The notes: generated by a model not told the origin, from the sequence alone. 64,000 nt of DNA from Sphaerolaimus hirsutus (GCA_964036195.1 OZ038456.1:19592001-19656000); one strand, 5' to 3'. Shown: positions 40,442-53,165, counted from the first letter of the stretch. A program made the numbers and translations.

Positions 40442-40790
40442 CCGTATTTCCTCGAAAAAAAACCCGGGGGGGGGTTGGGGTATTTTTTAAGAGTCAAAAT
40501 TTAAGGGGGGTATTTCGAGGGGGGCTTATTCGAGGGGAGAGGTGATTATTTCGCCAGAAATTTTCGGTACATGTCGTAGTAAACGGTGGCGTTTTACATA
40601 CCCAAAACTGATAATAAACGTGACCAGACGGGATATATTAAGAGACATATTGACATTTAGCTACAATACTGTTCTAGATGTAGCTGCGATGCACATTGGA
40701 AGTAATTCATGCATAATTTTTTTCTGCTCGGAAACACCTGGGGGTATTTCGGAGGCGAGTTATTCAAAGGGGTATTTCGAGGAAATACGG
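40442..40790. mobile_element. TA-type MITE
   Basis: CCGTATTTCCTCG to CGAGGAAATACGG between TA dinucleotides. Interior G-rich words as in its neighbours. Confidence 0.8.
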
Positions 40791-40961
40791 TAGATTGATA
40801 TTTGAGAAAAAGAGGACATCTGCGAAAACTCGTGTAATATTTGAGAAAATTTGGCTGGTGTAAAGGCCGGATAAAGGTCAGTATGGGTAAATAGTTATTG
40901 CAGTATTTCAAATCAATTGGCAAAAGTGCCTGCAGAATGGAGTAATGCATTCCATCAATTA

Positions 40962-41168
40962 CCGTATTTCGTAGAAATACCCCCACGGGATTGATTTTTT
41001 CAGAGCGCAATAAGTACATCGTGTACATTGCATACATGATGTACGTACATCATTCCAGACTGGGGGTATTTCGAGGGGGGGGGGGGGTATTTTTCTCCAG
41101 CTCGAAACAACCTGGGGGTATTTCGAGGGCGGGGGGTAAATTCAAGGGGGTATTTCAATTAAATACGG
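40962..41168. mobile_element. TA-type MITE
   Basis: CCGTATTTCGTAG to CAATTAAATACGG between TA dinucleotides, with an internal ACATCGTGTACATTGC segment shared with 39699-40117. Confidence 0.75.
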
Positions 41169-41283
41169 TACTCTATTTCATCTAATAGAATGGTGCCCTT
41201 TTATTTTTTCATGGCCTTTTTACCTAGTCATAGTCGGGCAGCACGCTGAAATGTTCCGTTCGGCATAAACGAATGTTCTTGAT

Positions 41284-42114
41284 CAGGGTTGGCAAAATCT
41301 CAGAAAAAAATAAAAATAAAATAAAAATAAAATGGAAAATTGGAGAATAAAATAAAATAAAATAAAATGGAAAATTAATAAAATAAAAATACAATTTTAA
41401 TAAAATTCGAATTTTTGTAAAATTTTAGTAAAATTGTACAATAATTCGAATTTTTGTACAATTTTAGTAAAATTTTACAAAAAATCGAGTGTCTGTTCAA
41501 TTCTATAGAAAGTTTTCTATCATGTTGCTTAAGTTTCTTGCTGCCAATTTGCAGAACTAGTGCCTTGTTGTATCTTTCATTGTTGTGATTGAGAAATATT
41601 GTTGCTCAAAATTGCCAATTTTCACATTTTTTATAATATTTTCACCTTAAAAATCACTAATTTGTGATTTTCTCTTATTTTCTTCGTTCCATACCTTGAA
41701 AAAGCCTATAAATATATTGAATCCCGCAAGCCCCCCCACCCAAAAAACAACAACCTACTTTTAGCTATCTTCCCTTGGGAGGAGCAATTAGCTCCCCCTG
41801 AGGGTCAAAATACAAAATACCTACCTTGCAACCCGTGTCACAAGTTTGCAGAAAAAATTTTTTGTATTCATCCGCATGCTTCTAGCGTGCACATTGTTTT
41901 ATGTCCTTGCATCCAAGATTTCCGATTATTTGTAAAAATTTTGTAAAATATTTGTAAAATTTTTGTAAAATGGTTTCATTTTATTTTATTAATGACATTT
42001 CAGAATAAAATAAAATAAAATAAACTGAAACATGAATAAAATAAAAATAAAATACAATTTTAATAAAAATAAAATACAATTTTAGTAAAAAGAATTTTAC
42101 TAAAACCAACCATG
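41284..42114. mobile_element. hAT-like MITE with AATAAAAT arrays
   Basis: Begins CAGGGTTGGCAAAATC and ends AACCAACCATG. The 8-bp duplication TTCTTGAT is at 41276-41283 and 42115-42122. Confidence 0.85.
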
Positions 42115-42536
42115 TTCTTGATAGCGCAAAAATAACATTTGAAAAACCGTGATTTTCTGAATAAAGTGACATCCGAAAATTTAAAGGAATTTACAGTCAT
42201 TAGTGCAAAAACCGTCCGAATACCGTATCAGAATTACAAGAAATAATGATCGAACGATGTTATTAAAATTTCATACAGCGTCAACTTTTGCAACTTGAAA
42301 CTGGTTGATGCAGCAGAGATATTAGGTTGTCAACTAAGTAACCTGAATTTTTTGCGTATGTGTGATCGCAAAAAATTAATGTTACTTAGTTGACAACCTA
42401 ATATAACAAAAAAACACAAATGCAGGCGGATTAATTAACTTAGGCTTATGTTTACTAATTTTCACTGTGAGGGAGGTGTGGGGCGTCACTTTTTGCTGTA
42501 AAATGAGTGTGTGTGGCGAGTTTTCAAACTCTAGTT

Positions 42537-43601
42537 CAGGGTTGGCAAAATCTCAGAAAAAAATAAAAATAAAATAAAAATAAAATGGAATATTCAAGAA
42601 TAAAATAAAATAAAATAAAATGGAAAATGTAAGAATAAAAATAAAAATTGTATAAAAATTCGAATTTTTGTAAAATTTTTGTAAAATTGTATAAAAATTC
42701 GTATTTTTATAAAATTGTATAAAAATTCATATTTTTTGTAAAATTTTATCTCGTTGCTTGAGTTTCTACCTGTTTATTCATGGACCTGGGAGCAGTCCCA
42801 AGTGTAAAGTGTCCAATGTCATGTAAAATGTCATGCAAAGTGTCAATTGTCATGACAAATGTAAGGTCAAGTGTAAATTGTCATGACATGTAAAAAATAA
42901 AGTATCAATTGTCAAGTAAATTGTGTCCAAATCTTATGTTTTATATCTAAATCTTATGTTTTGTATCCAAATTATGTTGTTGTTGTATCCAAATCTTATG
43001 TGAACATTTGGATACAAAAAACAAGGTTTGGATACAAAACACACTATGGATACAAAAACACAAGATTTGGATACACAATTTACACTTTGCATGACATTTG
43101 TCATGACAATTGCACTTTGCTTGAAATTTGACATGACACTTGACATTTTGCATGAGAATTGACACTTTACTTTATATTTGTCAAGACAATTGACAAATTG
43201 CATACATTTTACAAATGTGCCCCAGCACACTCCACTAGCCCTTCTACTGAAAATGCAAACCATTCTTATCAATAATTGTAACTTTACACTTGCAGCTAGC
43301 TAACAATACATACTGCATGCAACTTTTGAAAAGTAAGGGGAAAATTTGTCACAGGTTTTTCATGTATAGGTCTAATTATAACAATTTTTTTGGCCTTGCA
43401 TGCATGATTCTGATTTTTTGTAAAATTTTTTGTACAATTTTTGTAAATTTTTTTGTAAAATGTGTCATTTTATTTTATTAATGACTTTTGGGAATAAAAT
43501 AAAATAAAATACAATGAAACAAGATAAAATAAAAATAAAATAAAATTTTTATACAATTTTTATACAATTTTACTAAAATGAATTTTATAAAACCAACCCT
43601 G
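42537..43601. mobile_element. hAT-like MITE with an introner-like core
   Basis: Begins CAGGGTTGGC and ends CCAACCCTG. The duplication CTCTAGTT is at 42529-42536 and 43602-43609. An introner-like hairpin (from about 42783) with TATCCAAATCTTA words lies inside. Confidence 0.85.
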
Positions 43602-43610
43602 CTCTAGTTA

Positions 43611-43900
43611 CCGTATTTCCTCGAAATACCCCCCTCGAAATACCCCCCCCTCGTTGACCCCCCCCCCCTCTCGAGACCACTATGAAACAATCACGCCCCC
43701 CCCTCGAAATACCCCCCCCCCCCCCAGATTGAGTGTAAAGAGTATTTACGTTCATGACAAATACTGCAGTTTGTGTTCTGCGTAGTGCAGAACACACGTT
43801 AAAACAATGTCGGAATCACGTTAGAACAGTGTTTATAACCATCTACGTACTGTACTACTATTAGTCTACAGGAGTCTTACCATGTCAGTTATTGATGCAT
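43611..43900. mobile_element. TA-type MITE, cut by the assembly gap
   Basis: Starts CCGTATTTCCTCG after TA and contains the family core (GTGTAAAGAGTATTTACG, then ACGTTAAAAC). No right end is seen before the N run. Confidence 0.7.
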
Positions 43901-44100
43901 NNNNNNNNNNNNNNNNNNNNNNNNNNNNNNNNNNNNNNNNNNNNNNNNNNNNNNNNNNNNNNNNNNNNNNNNNNNNNNNNNNNNNNNNNNNNNNNNNNNN
44001 NNNNNNNNNNNNNNNNNNNNNNNNNNNNNNNNNNNNNNNNNNNNNNNNNNNNNNNNNNNNNNNNNNNNNNNNNNNNNNNNNNNNNNNNNNNNNNNNNNNN
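43901..44100. other. Assembly gap (200 N)
   Basis: Exactly 200 unknown bases. The left side is a truncated MITE and the right side the end of an introner-like element, so the join is between two repeats and its true length is unknown. Confidence 0.99.
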
Positions 44101-44192
44101 TACACATGACACTTTACATGGTATTTTACATGACACATGATATTTTACAGGGTCTTTGACACTTTTCAGGGTCTTTTACAGGGTCTAGGAGT
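44101..44192. mobile_element. Introner-like MITE, right half only
   Basis: ACATGACACTTTACATGG and TTTTACAGGGTCTAGG words and a GAGTGGCA end match the family. The left half is in the gap. Confidence 0.55.
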
Positions 44193-44984
44193 GGCAGCTG
44201 ATAATCAGAACATAAGTATGGAAGCTCCAGGTGATTCTGATCATTTTAAGTGTTTATTGGTGAAAATCGGCTGAGAAATAGCTGAGATATTGAGTTCTGA
44301 AATTGCATGCATTTTCATTCAACTGGATCAAATCAGCATATGAAATTTACACATCACTAATCCGACCACAAAAATTGAATCTGCATGATGTCCTGATCAT
44401 TTTAATCGTCAACTGCTCATAAACAGCCCATAATGACCACCTTATTAAGCTTCAAAATCAATGTTCAGATAACGCATACAAAATGAACACCTTGAATAGA
44501 CGCCCTAATCTCAGGACTGGGGGATTATTTGAGCAACCAAAAATATTTGGTCACAACACAAATGAAATTTAATGTATATAATTATTTACTGCACATTACA
44601 AAACAACATTAAAATAACTGCAATACAACATGATCTCAGATGATCACCAAAACATCCATCAAAGTTCACACGTTTGTTCACATCACCCTGATTTTCATAT
44701 TAACTTTACCTTAATAGCAATGATGTTGATGAAAGTGTTGAATACTATATCAGCACATTGCCAACACACTGGCTTACACTGGCCAAAGTTTCATGATCAC
44801 AATTTAAAGCAGCGTTGAGCTAGAGCACCATGTGTACATCAGTACAATGACCGAAATTGTAACCCCCACAGTTCCGCAGTGGGTGGACCTGGAGAGGTGA
44901 AACTTTGGGTGAACACTCAAAACACCTGATATGTATACGTTTTAAAATTTTGTGATTGTAGCTTACCCCTGGCGCGAATGGCGA
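44193..44984. other. Intergenic, nothing recognised
   Basis: Moderately AT-rich unique-looking DNA. The short ORF at 44630-44818 has no recognised motif. Confidence 0.4.
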
Positions 44985-45600
44985 GCACTGTCCAGGGACT
45001 TTTCAGCCCGACCATGCATATTTCAGTGAAATCACAAAAAAATACTTACTAAAAACATATTTTTTCTCATCGGGGTCGTTTGGCCCCGACCGGGGACAAT
45101 TACCACAAAGTCCCAAAAAGTACCACAAATTTTTGTGTGGTACCGGGGCCAAACGACCCCGGTCGGGGACCAAAATCATTTGTTTACTGAAAAAAAAAGT
45201 TCCCCACCGGGGACGTTTGACCCCGGTCGGGGCCATTTCAAAATTGCCGGGGACCGGACCCCGGCAAAATTTCGATCACTATACAAAAATACAGTGATCG
45301 AAAAAAATTAAAGTATAAATAATAAAAAAACCGGTAACCGCCCGGACCTAAAATTTGGCATGCAAACTCACTAAACAAAGGAGTACACGCATGCCAAATT
45401 TGAGTCAAATCGGAATATTTTTTACACCCGCCCAAAAAAATATGCATTGGCGTGTGTAACCGTCTTGCAAAAATTTTGTGCATGCTAATTTGGTGATGAT
45501 TCACCTAATTAACATGCAAACAACCTATACACGCCAATTATAGATTTTTTAAAAAATTTATTTTTTGCCGGGGACCGGTCCCCGGCCGGGACCTGTGTAA
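44985..45600. mobile_element. Probable MITE with CCGGGGAC words
   Basis: CCGGGGAC, GGTCGGGGAC and their complements are repeated at both ends (45070-45285 and 45565-45595), with an AT-rich middle. This is the same build as the hAT-like MITEs here, but I could not find clear target duplications. Confidence 0.45.
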
Positions 45601-45621
45601 ATAGCCGAATTGAATCGCAAT

Positions 45622-45961
45622 CAGGGTTGGCAAAATCTCAGAAAAAAATAAAAATAAAATAAAAATAAAATAGAAAATTAAAGAATAAAATAAAAATAAA
45701 ATGTAAAATTGAAGAATAAAATAAAAATAAAATACAATTTTAATAAAAATAAAATACAATTTTAGTAAAAAGAATTTTACTTAAATCAATCCTGGTCACG
45801 AACTAAAATAAAAAATAAAAATAAAATAAAAATAAAATGAAAAATTGAAGAATAAAATAAAAATAAAATGGAAAATTGAAGAATAAAATAAAAATAAAAT
45901 ACAATTTTAATAAAAATAAAATACAATTTTAGTAAAAAGAATTTTACTAAAACCAACCCTG
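45622..45961. mobile_element. Short hAT-like MITE with AATAAAAT arrays
   Basis: Begins CAGGGTTGGC and ends CCAACCCTG. The duplication ATCGCAAT is at 45614-45621 and 45962-45969. An internal end-like AAATCAATCCTGG suggests a composite of two copies. Confidence 0.8.
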
Positions 45962-46552
45962 ATCGCAATGTCATGGAAACATTTTGGTTAAACCTTTTTG
46001 ACACGGGGACAGAATCTGGCCCCACGTCTCTTCATAACTTCCTAAATATCAATTTCCTACGACACGCAGCGAGAAACAAAAATCCAAATCTCTGCAAAAT
46101 TTGAAAAAATCGCGCAAATCGGGGCAAAAAAGAAAAAGCCCCCAGGCGCACCACGATGCGGAAGTAAGTCCGGCCGATGACAAGACATTTGAGGGGACTT
46201 ATGTCCCGAGTGCCAGACATTCGAAAATGGTGTGTTTTTGAAGGGAATGGATTTTTCTTATATTCCTGTTTTACTGTATTTTTTTGGCAGGGAACACATT
46301 TTTTTGTAGATAGGGATGGAAACAAACCTGTTTTTAAGCACTCTGATTTAAAAAAATGGCCAGCAAAAATCGCCGCTTGCCAACCCTAGTTGTAGATACA
46401 AATCGGTATTGGTGTAAATGTGAGCACAGAAATTGTAAAAATAATTGTTATTGGATTTTCTGAGATTATATTTGATTACCTACATTTTTCTGATGAACAC
46501 CTATTTTAGGAATTTTTATCATGATATCAACATGACTCATTCCTCCACTTAC

Positions 46553-46613
46553 CACTCTACAACAATCCTTGTTACTTAAAAATTCTAGCACAATCAACCC
46601 TATCAAACCACAC
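46553..46613 (-). CDS. Possible exon of an unidentified gene
   Basis: A 61-bp open segment on the minus strand (GLIGLIVLEFLSNKDCC). The acceptor CCCCCAG comes from the introner-like element 46617-46888 and the donor is GTAAGTGG. Opposite-strand coding at 46889-47052 competes with this reading. Confidence 0.3.
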
Positions 46614-46616
46614 CTG

Positions 46617-46888
46617 GGGGCAGTCCCAGACTCTGTAATAGACCATTTAAAATGTGTTATGTAAAAGACTCTGTAAAGTGTCATGTTTATCCAAATTTTA
46701 GTTTTTGGTCCCTGAATCTTAAATTTCAACATACAATTTGGATCCAAAAAAAATTCAAAGTTTTGGATACAGTAGAATAAGACTTTTTACATGACAGGTT
46801 ATTTTACATGACATATGACACTTTACAGGGTCTTTTACATGACACATGACATTTTACTTGGCCTTTTACAGAGTCTGATACCGCCCCC
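46617..46888. mobile_element. Introner-like MITE
   Basis: CCTG is duplicated at 46613-46616 and 46889-46892. The left end GGGGCAGTCCCAGAC is intact. The right end is altered to a C-run, losing the usual GGCAC. Confidence 0.65.
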
Positions 46889-46890
46889 CC

Positions 46891-47052
46891 TGCACAGACC
46901 CAAAGCACAACAAGTAGTAGCCACAGCAAGCGCTCCCACAGCAGCGAGAAGCGCCAGCCAGCTGAGGGACATGTGAGAAAGAAGAGTGCCAGCAGCTCAT
47001 CCACGCAGAGCCAGTCCATTGGCAAGACGCAGGGCTATGGTGTAGGGCTGTA
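46891..47052 (+). CDS. Possible Ser/Lys-rich terminal exon (unidentified)
   Basis: A plus-strand open frame ending TAG at 47050-47052 encodes a Ser/Lys/Gln-rich segment (HSKRSHSSEKRQPAEG). An acceptor-like CCCTGCACAG is at its start. The opposite strand is also open and Leu-rich, so strand is uncertain. Confidence 0.25.
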
Positions 47053-48024
47053 GGGCAGAGTGATTTGGTTGCGTGTGATGGTGGTGGTATAGGGGTATGT
47101 GTGTGATGGGATGATGATCATTGTGTTGATTTGTCAACTGGTGGTGCTTGTGTGTGTGTGTGCTGCTTCACACTGGCTTGGCAGCTGTTTGTGTGCCTAT
47201 TGTCATTTAGCAATTTTCTACTGCACAATTTTCGTGCTTGCGCTTGCTGGGCACTGCAATAACTTATGTAGGTATTGTGTTGGACCTATGAGAATTGAAC
47301 TTTTCTCAAACCTATCCGGTTAAATTCAGGGTTTCACTATCCAGATGAAACATGATTTACTAGCACTAATATTCTGCACTAGTAAATTTTGTAAACATGC
47401 AGTACAGTAATTTTCATTGTGCAAGTGTCAGTGACTTGCTTTCATAACAACACTTTACACATGCTCATTTTAACATCTCATTTCACACCTCAATCATCAC
47501 CACTTGATTTAGTGTATGTGAGTGTGTAAAACAGCTTTGGAGATAAATGTCTATAAACTGTGGATACTAATGAATTGAGTTCAGTAGTAGCCTGGTGAAA
47601 TCACAAAACCCGCAATGTTTATGTTTCATGCATACACCAACTGTGCCTACTAGTTCAGTTCAGCTCCACTCCAATAAAAATGCTTTTCTGACTGTGTTTT
47701 TGGGTTGTGGAACTCTGCATTCACCCACATCTCCAACTTACATGTTGGAAGATTGACTCATTATTATGTGTCTTTATTTAGGTACATGCACTGGTGGTAG
47801 GTTTACAAAAATGTTTTATTGAAAATGCTGGTCAAATGAGATTTTTCATGTTAACCTCTTTATCAAGAACAGAGGACTCTGAGTAACCTCAGTCAACAGT
47901 TGTAGGCAAAAAATTCTTTTAAAACCTATTTTCAAACATTTGAAATACAGGAGATTTTGGTAATGGCTGTAGATAACTCTGTAGTCTGACATAAATACAT
48001 TTTAAATTTTGTTTCATGAACTCC
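47053..48024. other. Intergenic 3' flank of UGT copy B
   Basis: No recognised repeat or gene. The short ORF at 47099-47323 has no familiar motif. Confidence 0.4.
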
Positions 48025-48030
48025 TTTATT
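48025..48030 (-). terminator. Polyadenylation signal of UGT copy B
   Basis: AATAAA on the minus strand, 11 nt downstream of the stop codon at 48043-48041. Confidence 0.6.
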
Positions 48031-48040
48031 TAACATCCAT

Positions 48041-48452
48041 TTATGCAAGAATAAATATCAATGATAAAACAATGGTAAAAACACAAATGATTAGCACTTG
48101 TGTACTTTCAACAACACCCAAACCTACTCCCTTGGGCCTGACATAAACCTTATGTTTCCTGCCAAATTTTAGCATTAGCCTAGTCCTAAAAGCTGCCTCA
48201 ATCTTGGTATCTATCACAGTACTCATAAAAATTTCCCTGACTTTCTCTACTCTCAGTTTAACACCATTATCTTGAATCAATTTTCTGGCACCCTCCAAAA
48301 GTGCCTGGCCACCAGTTTTTGAGTCAACCACTTTTGATTTGTGCAACAATAGACCAGATCCTATGCGCACACCAAGTAGTGCATTGTGCAGTTGCTCGGC
48401 AAATAGTGGGACATAGAGAGTTGGCACGCCAGCACAAATGCCTTCTTTGAAA
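48041..48452 (-). CDS. UGT copy B exon 9 (signature end, membrane anchor)
   Basis: The acceptor ACACGCAG joins exon 8 in phase after a 74-nt intron. It encodes FKEGICAGVPTLYVPLFAEQ, with EQ in place of the usual DQ sugar-contact pair. A variable region and a hydrophobic anchor (VLIICVFTIVLSLIFILA) follow. Stop TAA. Confidence 0.85.
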
Positions 48453-48527
48453 CTGCGTGTTATTTACAAAATTTGGTAGGTACATATGATCATGTTGAAT
48501 TGAATGTTGCTTAGTGCACAAACTGAC

Positions 48528-48804
48528 CTTTTCAATCCTGCATGACTAACAAACATTTTCATGCTTTTATGTGCCAGTAATGCTTTCTGAGGTGCCCACT
48601 TTACAAAAAGGATATTTCCTGGTGCATATTTTGGCTTTGGAGCATTGCCAAAACTCCATATTAATCTGTATCTTGGCAATTGTTCTGCCAAGTAAAGGAA
48701 TGCCATTTTCACAGAATCTGGAGCTTCATTCCATGAGAACAATGAACCAAATGCTATATAGATTGTGCCATTCGATTTTGGATCAGAAATGAAATTCTGT
48801 AGGT
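48528..48804 (-). CDS. UGT copy B exon 8 (sugar-nucleotide domain)
   Basis: The acceptor is ACAGACAG and the donor GTCAGT. It encodes TIYIAFGSLFSWNEAP, then the start of the UGT signature (VKWAPQKALLAHK, VSHAGLK). Confidence 0.85.
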
Positions 48805-49036
48805 CTGTCTGTAAAGTGCAGTTATTCAGTTGTTTAGGACATTTGTTCAAAATTGAAATACTTTGCAACTATTCCTATAATAGTGCCATGGCGGTGTAGC
48901 CATACCTATGATAATGTGGTGCTAGAAACATGGTGCTTGACACCATTTTCTGCTGTGCCATTTGCACTTGGTGTTAAGATTGGTGTATAATAGACACTGC
49001 AGTGGTGCTTTTGGCACTTTTAACATATTCACTTAC

Positions 49037-49215
49037 AACACACAGGAAGAGCATCATTTCCCATTTTGTCCACTTGCAATCCTGGGCACCCAGCAGGTGT
49101 GTGCACAAATTCATGAGTTCTAGGGAATGGAAAACCCAAATGTAATGGATAGTCTATAGCAATCCCAATTGATTTATCCATTAGGCTTGCCCAATTGAAT
49201 CCTTCTTTGTGATAA
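49037..49215 (-). CDS. UGT copy B exon 7
   Basis: The acceptor is CTTTTCCAG and the donor GTAAGTGA. Nearly identical to copy A exon 7. The following intron (49036-48805) is 232 nt. Confidence 0.75.
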
Positions 49216-49599
49216 CTGGAAAAGTTTTCTATGTAAATTTTGCATTTATATTGTAATAAACTCATCAGACATGAAAGGAATCAATGGTCTGATGGGCGGT
49301 GTGAATGAGCGCCGCCCAGACTTCACACTCCTCCTGTAGGGGCATACAAATAGAAAATTGACAATAGATTAAGTGAAATCTCTCAGATAAAATTTGAATT
49401 TAGTTGTTATATTAAATAAATATTGGATATTTTTTATTATTATAACTTAAACATCTATATTATAATATTGACAGCAATTTCAAGAGTCACTGAATGACCT
49501 AAATTTGTAATGATGTACAATTTTGATTGTTTTGTACACATACCTACGTATTTTCCAGGGGGGATTTGTCCACATTGTCACAGTAATATCTCTTACAAT

Positions 49600-50583
49600 C
49601 AGGGTTGGTTTTTTCAAAATTATTTGTATAACAAATTGTATAAAAATTGTATTTTTTTATTATTTTATTCTTGTTTTATTTCATTTTATTTTCTTCCCAA
49701 AAGTCATTAATAAAATAAAATGACACCATTTTACAAAAATTTTACAAAAAAATCAGAATCATGCATGCCAGGCCAGAAAAATGTTATCATTAGACCTATA
49801 CATGAAAAACCTGTGACAAATTTAGTCATTACTTTACAAAAGTTGCATGCAGTAGATATTGTTAGCTAGTTGCAAGTGTAAAATTACAATTTTGATACCA
49901 ATGGTTTCCAGTTTCAGTAGAAGGATTTTAGGAGTGTACTGAGTGCATTTGTAAAATGTCATGTAAAGTGCTTTTTGTCATGACAAATGTTAACTCAAGT
50001 GTCAATTGTCATGGAAAATGTCAAGCAAAGTAGCAATTGTCATGACATGTCATGCAAAGTGTGAATTGTGTATCCAAATTTTATGTTTGTGTATCCAAAT
50101 TTTATATTTGTGTATCCAAATCTTATGTTTGTGTATCCAAATCTTATATAGTTTGTAACCAAATGTTTACATAAGATCCGGATTCAAAAACAACAGGATT
50201 TGGATAAACAGCATAAGAGTTGGATACAATTTGCTTGGCAATTGACACCAAAAAATTTATTTGTCATGATTATTGACACTTAGCATGACATTATTCATGA
50301 CAATTGACACTTTACAAAGCTTGGGACTGCCCCCAGTTCCGCAAATTCACAGGTAGAAACTGAAGCAACAAGATGAAAATTTTACAAAAAATATGAATTT
50401 GTATACAATTTTACAAAAATATGAATTTTTATACAATTTTACAAAAAAATTTTACAAAAATTCGAATTTTTATTCCATTTTTATGTTTATTTTGAAATGT
50501 CCCATTTTATTTTATTTTATTTTATTCTTAAATTTTCCATTATATTTTTTATTTATTTTTTTCCTGAGATTTTCCCAACCCTG
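49600..50583. mobile_element. hAT-like MITE in UGT copy B intron 6
   Basis: Begins CAGGGTTGGTTTT and ends CCCAACCCTG. The 8-bp duplication CTTACAAT is at 49592-49599 and 50584-50591. Copy A has one CTTACAAT (631-638), the clean empty site. An introner-like hairpin (about 49930-50336) is embedded. Confidence 0.9.
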
Positions 50584-50747
50584 CTTACAATTCATACTAT
50601 AGATAAATATAACTATGTGTCTGTCAAATTAAATTTATTCCCACATTACAAAGTATTAATTGGATAACACGAAATTGAATTGAATTCCATAAACTGAATT
50701 GAATCAACTGATTAAAATTTTTATTTAAGATGTGCGCTATTTTGCAC

Positions 50748-50778
50748 TTATCTTTGGGATCACGGATTTCTTTCCTGT
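50748..50778 (-). CDS. UGT copy B exon 6 (microexon)
   Basis: The 31-bp exon matches copy A in length and borders. The intron between exons 5 and 6 is 45 nt and AT-rich. Confidence 0.55.
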
Positions 50779-50823
50779 CTGCAAAGTTTATTTTATTATT
50801 ATTTTTATTATTATATTATTTAC

Positions 50824-50955
50824 TAGTTATGCCAACACACAATTGCATCATTGCATTCATCTTGTGGTGCACATAAAGTTGGGTGACTGCCAAATTTTCC
50901 AAGTATTGTCTCAAATTGTACAACCTTGTCCAGAAATTGTGCACATTATATGAAA
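50824..50955 (-). CDS. UGT copy B exon 5
   Basis: 132 bp with the FWTRLYNLRQYLENL motif; borders as in copy A. Confidence 0.7.
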
Positions 50956-51237
50956 CTGAAAAATGGCATGGTATTAACAACAGCACTCATGGAGCATTTT
51001 TATGTAGAATATAAAAATGATGTTTATTTTATGATCATAATGCTCAATGGATGATGTATTTGGTAAAAAAATGTTATCATTATGTCATCATCAAATATGC
51101 TGTAGACAATTTAGACAAGATTACAGATGCATTACTTTCACCAATATGAGGAATACATAAACAAACTTTTACTTGATTCACTTTGGTCTAAATAAGTATC
51201 TTATTGTAATGGCTTGACGACAGTTATTGAAGCTGAC

Positions 51238-51326
51238 CTGTTTCACTTGGATCAGGTAATGATGGCACATTGGTTGATATAGCTGCTTCAGAACCACTCA
51301 GATGCAAATCCATACTATTTGGCATC
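51238..51326 (-). CDS. UGT copy B exon 4
   Basis: 89 bp; borders and phase as in copy A. Confidence 0.6.
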
Positions 51327-51662
51327 CTGTATTGAATATAACTTTACGTTAAATAAATTTTTAAAATTATTTATAACATGCTATTTGAAAATAGAAATAT
51401 TTATTGATTTATAGCACTAGATTTACAAAATGCAACAAGTGATGTAAGTGCATGGGAAAATGACCATAGTGCAATTTGAAAAGATTGCACTGGGTTCAGT
51501 GTAGTGCACAGTGTCAATTTTTCAACATGACACTAGTGTTGCGGCACTTTCTTTTACCAGTGCTCCAACTATGTTGGTGTCCATTATATAATTGGCACCA
51601 GTGCCTGAGTGGTGCACTGCACTGCCATATTTCCCATGCCTTTTCCATCACTCCCATACATA

Positions 51663-51903
51663 CGGTATTTCCTCGAATTACCCCCTGGGGGTTTATTTTT
51701 TCAGAGTGAAAATTTTGAGAGAAAAACGTGAAAAATGCAACAATAACAACCATTTATAAGTTTTTACAGCCTTATATAAGGATGTAGATGGTTTAAACAA
51801 TGTTCTAACGTAACACAGTAAGTGTTTTGAACGTCTGTTATGCATTTCCCGGACCAAAAAATCATAGTGCCCATTTTGAGGGGGGTATTTCGAGGAAATA
51901 TGG
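51663..51903. mobile_element. TA-type MITE, counterpart of 2110-2371
   Basis: CGGTATTTCCTCG to GAGGAAATATGG, same position in UGT copy B. Confidence 0.7.
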
Positions 51904-51914
51904 TATGTACCATA

Positions 51915-52260
51915 TGGCTATGAGTATAATTCCCTTCAGATCATAGTGCCCAGGCACTATGCAATTCACAAAAACTATTTGGCAAACAAAGCAGATAACC
52001 TAAGTCTCTCACACAAATGTTCTCTTGCTATTGCCTGTTGCAAAAAGATAAAAGATCTAGTGGTGCATTGCGGCGCGCATCTGGTGTGCGTGTCTGGTCA
52101 CGTGTCTCAGTTTGATCATACTTTCACCATGCAATAACGCATCGGCAGTAGTGTTAGGTGAATTGCATAGTGCCCGGGCACTATGCACAGCACTCGGAAA
52201 GTGTTTGAAAAAAGCCCCCAAATTTTTATAGTGTCCCAGGAATTATACTCGGAGCCATAA
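51915..52260. mobile_element. Foldback MITE, counterpart of 2379-2728
   Basis: Right end CTCGGAGCCATA retained; left end degraded to ATGGCTATGAGTAT. Confidence 0.55.
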
Positions 52261-52319
52261 ATAAAGCACCATTCCATCACTAAATGCAACATAAAAAGTG
52301 ACAACCTGGAGGCAGTCCC

Positions 52320-52498
52320 AAGCCCTGTAAAGTGTAAAGTAAAGTGTCAAATGTAAAGTCAAATGCAAAGTCAAGTGTCAATCAAAACAAAAAGAAAATA
52401 TTTTATTACTGAACTTTGCATGACATTTGACACTTTACTTTGCATCTGACTTTTCATTTGACACTTTACTTTACACTTTACAGGGCTTGGGATTGGCA
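52320..52498. mobile_element. Introner-like MITE, counterpart of 2779-2969
   Basis: CCTGG flanks both sides (52315-52319 and 52499-52503). Supplies the donor of UGT copy B exon 3. Confidence 0.75.
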
Positions 52499-52499
52499 C

Positions 52500-52676
52500 C
52501 TGGTGTAATAGATGGCGTAAGCTTGACTGTTTCCTATGAATGGTGACGCCTGCGGAAAGCCGAATGTGACATCGACATAAACCAGCGACCAATTATTTCC
52601 TCGCAATTTTCTTATCAATGCCGCATTGTCGCTATCATCGATCCCAATCTTTTGGTGTTCTTCAAATACTAAAGAC
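52500..52676 (-). CDS. UGT copy B exon 3
   Basis: 177 bp. As in copy A, the donor GTGCCAATC is the end of an introner-like element (52320-52498). Confidence 0.7.
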
Positions 52677-52952
52677 CTGGGGAGAATAAATATATCGTAT
52701 TGAAAACGTGCTAGGGGAAGGGGGTATATGAGCAGGTAACATTTTTAGGAGGGGGATAACTATTTATGGCTGTGCTGTGGGAGGATGATATTTGGGGAAT
52801 GTAGCCACCAACCACCAACCCATCCTACAATACAACCACATCAACTTCGGCACGAAATCGTATTTGTCACTGCAGACACTATACCTCTGGTTGTTAGAGG
52901 TAGCTCAGTGAAATTTTGTGCTATGTAGCCCCAAATGTAACACCACATCAGG

Positions 52953-53165
52953 GGGCAGTTCCAACAAATCCTGCAAAGTGTAAAGTAAAGTGTCAAATGT
53001 CATGTAAAATGTCAATCAGGACAAAAAAGAAAAGATTTTATTACTGAATTTTGCATGGCAATTGACACTTTACTTTACATTTGTCATGATAATTGACCCT
53101 TTGCATGACATTTTACATGACATTTGACACTTTACTTTACATTTTACAGGGTCTGGAATTGGCAC
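52953..53165. mobile_element. Introner-like MITE, counterpart of 4189-4388
   Basis: CAGG duplicated at 52949-52952 and 53166-53169. Confidence 0.75.

Noticed and set aside
48571..48792. Plus-strand ORF
   Set aside because: Antisense of UGT copy B exon 8.
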